The translations under genes and the position numbers were made by a program. Below, piece after piece: positions 59,831 through 64,000 of a DNA stretch of 64,000 nt. Origin of the DNA: Phycisphaerae bacterium (GTDB lineage Bacteria; Planctomycetota; Phycisphaerae; Phycisphaerales; Phycisphaeraceae); the NCBI GenBank assembly GCA_030425705.1, contig JAUHZU010000006.1, positions 179,078 to 243,077 on the forward strand. The letters are read 5' to 3'. Numbering within the stretch: position 1 is the stretch's first letter; each line of letters begins with the position of its first letter. Under the pieces are notes generated by a model. The model was not told where the DNA came from, searched no databases, and was given only the letters and a program-made list of their open reading frames with translations.

Positions 59831-60876
59831 GCGACACATTCAACCACGAAATGGTGCAATTGGCCCGTGAATCGCGCGGGTGGACACAGACTCAACTGTC
59901 AAAACAAAGCGGGCTCACCCAAGGGTTTATCTCACGACTGGAAGCCGGCGAGAAAGATGCAAGTGAAGAAAAGATCGCCGCACTGGCCGGCGCGCTTGGT
60001 TACCCTGAATCGTTCTTTTTCCAACGAGGTAGCTATGAGGGGTTTGGACTCAGCATGGTCTTTTACCGCAAGCGGGCAAAGACCAAGGTAAAAAACCTCA
60101 AGGTACTCCAAGCGGAAAAGAACATTAGAAAAATGCAACTACAACGCCTGTTAGATAGCGTTGATGTGTTCACAAACCACCGATTCCCCTCTATGGATAT
60201 TGATGAACATGATGGTGCGGTGGAGTCGATCGCATCACTTGTCCGGGCCAATTGGCAGTTGCCCCTGGGCCCCGTCAACAATCTGATTCAGAGCATCGAG
60301 CGCGCTGGTGGGGTGGTGTATCGCTTCGATTTTGGCACCAAAGATATTGACGCGCTGAGTGAATGGCCCGAGGGCATGCCGCCGCTATTCTACCTGAACT
60401 CCAAAGCCCCCATGGATCGGGCTCGTTTTTCCCTTGCCCACGAGCTAGGGCATATCGTGATGCACCACACCGCATCCGACACTATGGAAAGGGAGGCAGA
60501 TCGCTTCGCCGCAGAGTTTTTGATGCCCGCAAAGCAGATCAAGTCACAGTTGGAGAGCATCGACATCAAGAAGGCGGCTCGCTTGAAACCGTACTGGCGA
60601 GTTTCAATGCAGGCGTTGATCTATCGCGCCCGCGATCTGGGCCAGATTACGCCGACTCAGTTTACATCGCTCTATAAGCGGCTCGGCCACCTTGGCTATC
60701 GGAAAACTGAGCCCAATCCAATTTCGCCAGAACACCCGAAGTTGCTAAACAAGGTCTTCTCTGTATTCGAGAACACGAACGAGTTTAGTTACTCCGATAT
60801 GGCAAAACTGTTCTGCGTGACCGAGAGTGAACTCCCCCGCTATCGCCCCGATCGCGGGGGGTTGAGGATTGCATGA
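59827..60876 (+). CDS. XRE-family regulator with ImmA/IrrE metallopeptidase domain
   Basis: A 349-residue protein. The N-terminal XRE helix-turn-helix (about 1-65, MVQLARESRGWTQTQLSKQSGLTQGFISRLEAG) is followed by an ImmA/IrrE (COG2856) zinc protease with RARFSLAHELGHIVMHH (HExxH) and the downstream ligand segment EREADRFAAEFLMP. The C-terminus is a helical domain ending RYRPDRGG. Such proteins often repress their own operon and inactivate a partner by cleavage, acting as antitoxins or phage-response switches. The ATG at 59827 overlaps the upstream stop by 4 bp, and a tRNA follows 31 bp after its stop. Confidence 0.85.
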   Translation: MSDTFNHEMVQLARESRGWTQTQLSKQSGLTQGFISRLEAGEKDASEEKIAALAGALGYPESFFFQRGSYEGFGLSMVFYRKRAKTKVKNLKVLQAEKNIRKMQLQRLLDSVDVFTNHRFPSMDIDEHDGAVESIASLVRANWQLPLGPVNNLIQSIERAGGVVYRFDFGTKDIDALSEWPEGMPPLFYLNSKAPMDRARFSLAHELGHIVMHHTASDTMEREADRFAAEFLMPAKQIKSQLESIDIKKAARLKPYWRVSMQALIYRARDLGQITPTQFTSLYKRLGHLGYRKTEPNPISPEHPKLLNKVFSVFENTNEFSYSDMAKLFCVTESELPRYRPDRGGLRIA

Positions 60877-60907
60877 AAAAGCCCATCGCATTGCAGCGGC
60901 GGGCTCA

Positions 60908-60991
60908 GCTCGCGTGGCGAAACCGGTAAACGCAGCCCCTTTGGAAGGGGTGTCCCTGGCAGGATTGCGGGTTCGATCCCCGCCGCGAGCA
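60908..60991 (+). tRNA. Class II (leucine-type) tRNA with proline anticodon UGG
   Basis: An 84-nt cloverleaf. The seven-bp acceptor is GCTCGCG/CGCGAGC with discriminator A and no encoded CCA. The D-arm is leucine-like, with a 3-bp GCG/CGC stem and an 11-nt loop containing GG. The anticodon stem is GCCCC/GGGGT with loop TTTGGAA, so the anticodon (60942-60944) is UGG. The 15-nt variable region folds as a TCC/GGA arm. The T-arm is GCGGG TTCGATC CCCGC. The body and A73 fit tRNA-Leu, while UGG reads the proline codon CCA. It lies 31 bp after the ImmA/IrrE gene inside the transposon. Confidence 0.85.
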
Positions 60992-61036
60992 ATCTCATTA
61001 TACCCATCGGCCCACAAGACCGGTAGGATTGAACCC

Positions 61037-61216
61037 ATGGCAGAGAACACCCCCGATCCCGACCCTAAGAAGCCCGGCCCAGAGCCCGAACGGCTCAAGA
61101 TCGACGGTGACTGGGAGGATGCCGTGTCCAAGGCCCTCAACAAGAAGAAGCCGGCCGATGGCTGGCCGAAGGTGCCCGAGGAAGACCAAGACGAGCCCGC
61201 CGCCGAAGACGAGTAG
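61037..61216 (+). CDS. Small acidic-basic protein, unknown
   Basis: A 59-residue soluble protein: a Pro/Asp-rich start, a core of RLKIDGDWEDAVSKALNKKKP followed by DGWPKVP, and an acidic tail (EEDQDEPAAEDE). The core looks conserved in style and may belong to a small planctomycete family, but I cannot name it. The ATG lies 7 nt after TAGGAT (61024-61029), the host's usual leaderless layout. That, with its host-like GC-rich codons, suggests the transposon captured a host gene or that the right end was moved by recombination. Confidence 0.6.
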   Translation: MAENTPDPDPKKPGPEPERLKIDGDWEDAVSKALNKKKPADGWPKVPEEDQDEPAAEDE

Positions 61217-61252
61217 CCGACCGGCAGGGGCGGATTATGCGCCGTCAGGCCC

Positions 61253-61289
61253 GCTTTGCGTAAAGACCATACTTCCGTTCTAGAACACG
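61253..61289 (-). repeat. Right terminal inverted repeat of the transposon
   Basis: A perfect 37-bp inverted copy of 57873-57909. It lies 36 bp past the 59-aa gene and about 180 bp before def. Confidence 0.9.
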
Positions 61290-61470
61290 CTCCGCAGGCC
61301 AAGATGTCCCGACCTGGGATCCAAACGAACGTACCTTATGTGCCGGCTTGGAGCAGTCTGGTCTGGCGATGGGCCGCTGCCATCGGGGTGCCATAAGCTG
61401 GTCACCATCAGCTGTTTACAGAAAACCAACGGATTTGCTCGCGCAGGCCCGCGGGCATACGATCCCGCAC

Positions 61471-61980
61471 ATGGTTGTGGACCCCGCCAAACTCCGTATC
61501 GTCCTCTACCCCGAGCCGGTCCTCCGGCAGGTCGCCCAGCCGATCGCCGAGGTCACCGACGAGGTCCGCGCCGTCGCGGCCCGCATGATCGAACTCATGC
61601 ACCAGGCCCCCGGCGTCGGGCTCGCCGGGCCCCAGGTCGGCCTGCCCTGGCGCCTCTTCGTCGCCAACCCGACCGGCGAGCCCGGCGACGACCGGGTCTA
61701 CATCAACCCCACGCTCACTACCGCCGGCAGCAACACCGCCCGCGAGGAGGGCTGCCTCTCCCTGCCCGAGGTGACCGTCGAGGTCATCCGCCCCGAGGCC
61801 GCGACCATCCGCGCGACCAACCGCGACGGCGAACCCTTCGAAGACTCGGCCGGCGACCTGCTCGCCCGCATCTGGCAGCACGAGTACGACCACCTTGATG
61901 GGGTGCTCATCATCGACAAGATGTCTCCCATCGACCGCATGGCCAACAAGCGCGCCCTCCGTGCCCTCGAAGGCGCATAG
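61471..61980 (+). CDS. def: Peptide deformylase
   Basis: Deformylase removes the formyl group from nascent N-formylmethionine. The 169-residue protein has all three family motifs: GVGLAGPQVG (49-58), EEGCLSLP with metal ligand Cys95, and QHEYDHLDG with His137, Glu138 and His141. The ATG at 61471 lies 7 nt after TACGAT (61458-61463); longer in-frame starts would run into the region flanking the transposon. fmt follows after 37 bp on the same strand, the usual def-fmt pair. Confidence 0.95.
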   Translation: MVVDPAKLRIVLYPEPVLRQVAQPIAEVTDEVRAVAARMIELMHQAPGVGLAGPQVGLPWRLFVANPTGEPGDDRVYINPTLTTAGSNTAREEGCLSLPEVTVEVIRPEAATIRATNRDGEPFEDSAGDLLARIWQHEYDHLDGVLIIDKMSPIDRMANKRALRALEGA

Positions 61981-62017
61981 CCCGCGCTCCCCCACCCTCG
62001 CTTCTCGATCACCCCCC

Positions 62018-62977
62018 ATGCGCCTCCTCTTCCTCGGCTCCGGCAGCTTCGGCCTCCCGACCCTCGAGCGTCTGCACGCCGAGCACGAGTTGCTTGCCGT
62101 CGTCACCCAGCCCGACAAGCCCGCGGGCCGCAAGCGCGTCATGACCCCGACGCCCGTGGGGCAGTGGGCCGCGGCGCAGGGCCTGCCGACCTTCAAGGAA
62201 GACAACGTCAACACCGCCGCGTTCGTGCAGCAGGTCCACGACCTAAAGCCCGACGCCGCGGTCGTCATCGCGTTCGGCCAGAAGCTCTCCCCCGAGCTGA
62301 TCGCGGCGCTCGGCCAGCTCGCGGTCAACCTGCACTCGTCGCTGCTCCCGAAGTACCGCGGTGCCGCGCCCATCAACTGGGCCATGATCAACGGCGACAA
62401 AGAGACCGGCGTCAGCGTCATCGGCCTGGCCCAGCGCATGGACGCCGGCCGGGTCTACGCCATGGACCGCCTCGCCATCGACCCGCGTGAGACCGCCGGC
62501 GAACTCCACGACCGCCTCGCCCAGCTCGGCCCCGCCGCGGTCGCCCGTGTGCTCGATCAGCTCCGGCACGGGACGCTCGACCCGATCGAGCAGGACGATA
62601 CCCTGGCCTCCCGCGCCCCGAAGCTGAAGAAGGCCGACGGCACCGTCGACTTCAACCAGCCCGCCGCCGCCGTCGGTTCACGCATCCACGGGCTCACCCC
62701 CTGGCCCGGCTGCAAGGTCCACTGGCACCGCGACGACCACCCCACGCAGCCCCCGGAAGTGCTCACCCTCCTCCGCGTCGAGGCCGACCCGGCCCCCGCC
62801 CCCGGCAACGCGCCGCCGGGCACCGTCCTGAATGACCACCGCATCGCGTGCCACCCCGGCACGATCACCCCCCTCGAACTCCAACGACCCGGCAAACGCG
62901 CGATGACCCTCAAAGACTTCACCGCCGGCCACCCCCTCGAACCGGGCCAGCGGATGAGCGCGATCGAGGGCCCCTAA
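62018..62977 (+). CDS. fmt: Methionyl-tRNA formyltransferase
   Basis: Fmt formylates initiator Met-tRNA with 10-formyl-THF. The 319-residue protein has the Rossmann start LLFLGSGSFGLPTLERL, the catalytic region AVNLHSSLLPKYRGAAPINWAMINGD (Asn and His of the active site), GVSVIGLAQRMDAGRV and a C-terminal tRNA-binding OB-like domain (IHGLTPWPGCKV). Its TAA stop lies inside the outer box of an attC-like site, so an integron cassette array joins the chromosome exactly at the end of fmt. It forms a pair with def. Confidence 0.95.
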   Translation: MRLLFLGSGSFGLPTLERLHAEHELLAVVTQPDKPAGRKRVMTPTPVGQWAAAQGLPTFKEDNVNTAAFVQQVHDLKPDAAVVIAFGQKLSPELIAALGQLAVNLHSSLLPKYRGAAPINWAMINGDKETGVSVIGLAQRMDAGRVYAMDRLAIDPRETAGELHDRLAQLGPAAVARVLDQLRHGTLDPIEQDDTLASRAPKLKKADGTVDFNQPAAAVGSRIHGLTPWPGCKVHWHRDDHPTQPPEVLTLLRVEADPAPAPGNAPPGTVLNDHRIACHPGTITPLELQRPGKRAMTLKDFTAGHPLEPGQRMSAIEGP

Positions 62978-63080
62978 CGTAATAGGCTCAGTTGCCAGCC
63001 ACCCGCGGAGAGCAGGCGTTCCACCGACCACATCATTCTACTCGCGGGCGTGGCCGGTCAACTGCAGCCGGTGGTTAGGG
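62972..63080 (-). repeat. attC-like integron recombination site 1
   Basis: A 109-bp imperfect palindrome bounded by CCCTAAC (62972-62978) and GTTAGGG (63074-63080). Inner boxes carry CAGTTG and CAACTG, and further paired CCCGCGG / CGCGGGC segments complete the stem. The arms pair except for single extra bases next to the CAACTG box, the extrahelical-base feature of attC. About 38 nt (GTAATAGGCTCAGTTGCC onward) are nearly identical to site 2. Read on the minus strand it follows the stop of the 131-aa cassette gene. Confidence 0.78.
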
Positions 63081-63470
63081 GGCAATCGCATCTGCATGCT
63101 CTGGTAAGGTCCGGGCACCCCATACGTACGACACCGACCCAATGCTCATATCTTTTGTGTCACGCTCAACTGATTCAAAAATTCTGTCGGGTAGGCGATT
63201 GGAAATGTTACCAATTGATCGAAGCTGATTTTCGCGGAACGCAGTGATGTGTAGCATCGCGTGCCGCCCAATTTTTAGTGATGTGGGAACGACATCCAAA
63301 CTCGGTGAACTTAAGACACAATTCGCGAACGCACCATAAAAGTAGCTACGACGGCCCGGTACCGGCATGAGAAAGATAAACAAGGCAAAATTGCCGTCAG
63401 AGCGAGAAACTGGAAAGCAGCCTCCACCGACCAGTTTAGCCGTACTTTTCGGATACTCGCTGACGACCAA
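63075..63470 (-). CDS. Integron cassette gene, unknown 131-aa protein
   Basis: A 131-residue protein starting at a TTG about 8 nt inside the cassette, after attC site 2, and ending with a TAA inside attC site 1. Cassette genes typically fill the space between two attC sites like this. It is AT-richer than the host genes. Features include KLVGGGCFPVSRSDGNFALFIF, PGRRSYFYGAF and a polar helical second half. I see no signal peptide, and I recognise no family. Confidence 0.55.
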   Translation of the reverse strand: MVVSEYPKSTAKLVGGGCFPVSRSDGNFALFIFLMPVPGRRSYFYGAFANCVLSSPSLDVVPTSLKIGRHAMLHITAFRENQLRSIGNISNRLPDRIFESVERDTKDMSIGSVSYVWGARTLPEHADAIAP

Positions 63471-63477
63471 CTTGGCC

Positions 63478-63587
63478 CCCTAACGTAAAAGGCTCAGTTG
63501 CCGGCCGCCCGCGGAGAGCAGGCTCCAAACCAACAACAACATTATCGATCGCGGGCGCAGCCGGTCAACTGCAGCAATTGGTTAGGT
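63478..63587 (-). repeat. attC-like integron recombination site 2
   Basis: A 110-bp imperfect palindrome bounded by CCCTAAC (63478-63484) and GTTAGGT (63581-63587). On the minus strand the left box is ACCTAAC, a match to the attC consensus RYYYAAC. The inner GGCTCAGTTGCCGGC arm pairs with GCCGGTCAACTGCAGC except for two extra bases. It overlaps the TAA stop of the next cassette gene. Its arms closely match site 1, as expected for attC sites of one integron. Confidence 0.8.
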
Positions 63588-63903
63588 CGCCTGCTGGTAT
63601 TCAAATGCTCCGTGGTATTTCATCGAAGCAGAGTCGGGTACACGGATTACATTCGGGGAGAAGACACATATGGCTGAGTCCGCATCGTGATTTGTGACCA
63701 ACTGGGAAAGCCATTGCTCACCATAAGATGTCCCTTGCAAAAGCTCGACCAACGGTGCGGCATTGCCGTAAATCGCTTCAATTGCCATCGGCTCGTATTC
63801 TTCGAAGTCCACTTCACGCATGAAGTCTGACGCCACCTCATCGCCGTCCTCCGTGTAGGTCGGCTCGATGTACTTGACCCCCTCCTGAAATCTTGATCCA
63901 CCT
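63582..63903 (-). pseudogene. Integron cassette gene cut at its 5' end by an IS3-family element
   Basis: The frame ends with a TAA inside attC site 2 and stays open rightwards through EGVKYIEPTYTEDGDEVASD into the IS sequence without a start codon, so its N-terminus has probably been lost. The last part reads REVDFEEYEPMAIEAIYGNAAP, EQWLSQLVTNHDADSAICVF and ends GAFEYQQAT. A GTG at 63836 could still give an 84-residue protein. I do not recognise the family. The acidic, aromatic composition is unlike the neighbouring GC-rich genes. Confidence 0.5.
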
Positions 63904-64000
63904 TGTATGAGAGAATCCGTCCGGCGTTGAGCCGGAAAGGATTCCTCGATGAAGAAGCGTCACAGTGCGGAGCAGATCGTCGCGAAGCTGCGTCAGGCGG
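63904..64000 (+). mobile_element. Left end of an IS3-family insertion sequence (partial)
   Basis: The sequence from about 63904 (TGTATGAGAGAATCC) has the 5'-TG end and the short leader typical of IS3 elements before an OrfA start. The right end is beyond the window. It appears to have inserted into an integron cassette gene. Confidence 0.6.
63949..64000 (+). CDS. IS3-family transposase OrfA, N-terminus (partial)
   Basis: The ATG at 63949 opens MKKRHSAEQIVAKLRQA, the start of the IS3-group OrfA helix-turn-helix (the EQIVAKLRQAD motif is highly characteristic). OrfA binds the IS ends and fuses to OrfB by frameshifting to give the active transposase. The gene runs off the window after 17 codons. 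Confidence 0.85.
   Translation, partial: MKKRHSAEQIVAKLRQA

Larger units (their letters stand above)
57873..61289. mobile_element. IS1595-type transposon carrying a toxin-antitoxin-like pair and a tRNA
   Basis: Perfect 37-bp inverted repeats (57873-57909 and 61253-61289; starting CGTGTTCTAGAACGG and ending TTTACGCAAAGC on the left) bound 3417 bp. Inside lie a 39-codon ORF, an IS1595-type transposase, a 210-aa unknown, an XRE-ImmA/IrrE protein, a tRNA and a 59-aa ORF. I saw no target-site duplication in the flanks, and the ends have drifted just outside the repeats. IS1595 elements are known to carry passenger genes. The passengers here are typical of a mobile addiction or defence module. Confidence 0.75.

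Noticed and set aside
60908..60991. Ordinary tRNA-Pro(UGG)
   Set aside because: The 15-nt variable arm, 3-bp D stem and G1:C72 acceptor differ from the class I tRNA-Pro at 47240 and match leucine-type tRNAs.
57865..61297. Target-site duplication of the IS1595-type element
   Set aside because: The 8 bp on each side (GTTGTTTC and CTCCGCAG) do not match, and shifting the ends did not help.

Overview
The window looks like a chromosome segment from a GC-rich planctomycete, probably class Phycisphaerae. The evidence is two PEP-CTERM exported proteins, a pseudopilin ending in the planctomycete H-X8/9-DG pattern, a CXXCH-containing lipoprotein, a Ser/Thr kinase beside FHA proteins, and housekeeping genes scattered rather than grouped in large operons. 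Many start codons lie 6-8 nt downstream of a TANNNT hexamer with no ribosome-binding site, so leaderless transcripts seem common; other genes have clear AGGAG/GGAGG sites. TTG starts within TTGA overlaps also occur.

Layout. 1-9.9 kb: birA (partial), nadC, an ASCH-like gene, speA, a PEP-CTERM protein, carA, a SMUG1-type uracil-DNA glycosylase, gap, xseA and xseB. 9.9-28 kb: prepilin peptidase, an OmpA-like lipoprotein, hisH, pseudopilins, a class IV aminotransferase, rpmE2 (L31) with a structured leader, prfA, a 938-aa exported protein, a Tat-exported Gfo/Idh/MocA protein, an APC permease fused to EIIA and TrkA_C domains, a metallophosphoesterase, a second PEP-CTERM protein, a pseudopilin whose Shine-Dalgarno sequence sits in a hairpin, a FapA/DUF342-like protein, a 21-bp palindromic minisatellite and a globin. 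28.3-30.5 kb: an AT-rich patch with one unfamiliar methyltransferase-like gene.

30.5-44.2 kb: trpB, then a large Tad/Flp-type pilus locus on the minus strand. It holds an FHA protein, TadC, TadB, an FHA-TadA ATPase fusion, CpaB, a Ser/Thr kinase with a helical C-terminal half, a CpaA-type peptidase, two Flp-like pilins, a second CpaF ATPase and a B12-binding-like protein. FHA domains and a kinase beside the machine suggest phosphorylation-dependent control of pilus assembly. 44.6-57.7 kb: M48 peptidase, ubiE/menG, tRNA-Pro(GGG), pyrC, a large membrane protein paired with an ABC ATPase, a Spy/CpxP-like protein, a Mrp ATPase without its CxxC, a cytochrome-like lipoprotein, bioF and an HU protein.

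57.87-61.29 kb is a 3.4-kb mobile element with perfect 37-bp inverted repeats. It carries an IS1595-type transposase, a two-gene operon (a 210-aa unknown plus an XRE-ImmA/IrrE metallopeptidase, the layout of a toxin-antitoxin or defence pair), and 31 bp later a class II, leucine-type tRNA with the proline anticodon UGG. After def and fmt, two attC-like sites and two minus-strand cassette ORFs (62.97-63.90 kb) form an integron cassette fragment. It is interrupted at the right edge by an IS3-family element whose transposase runs off the window.
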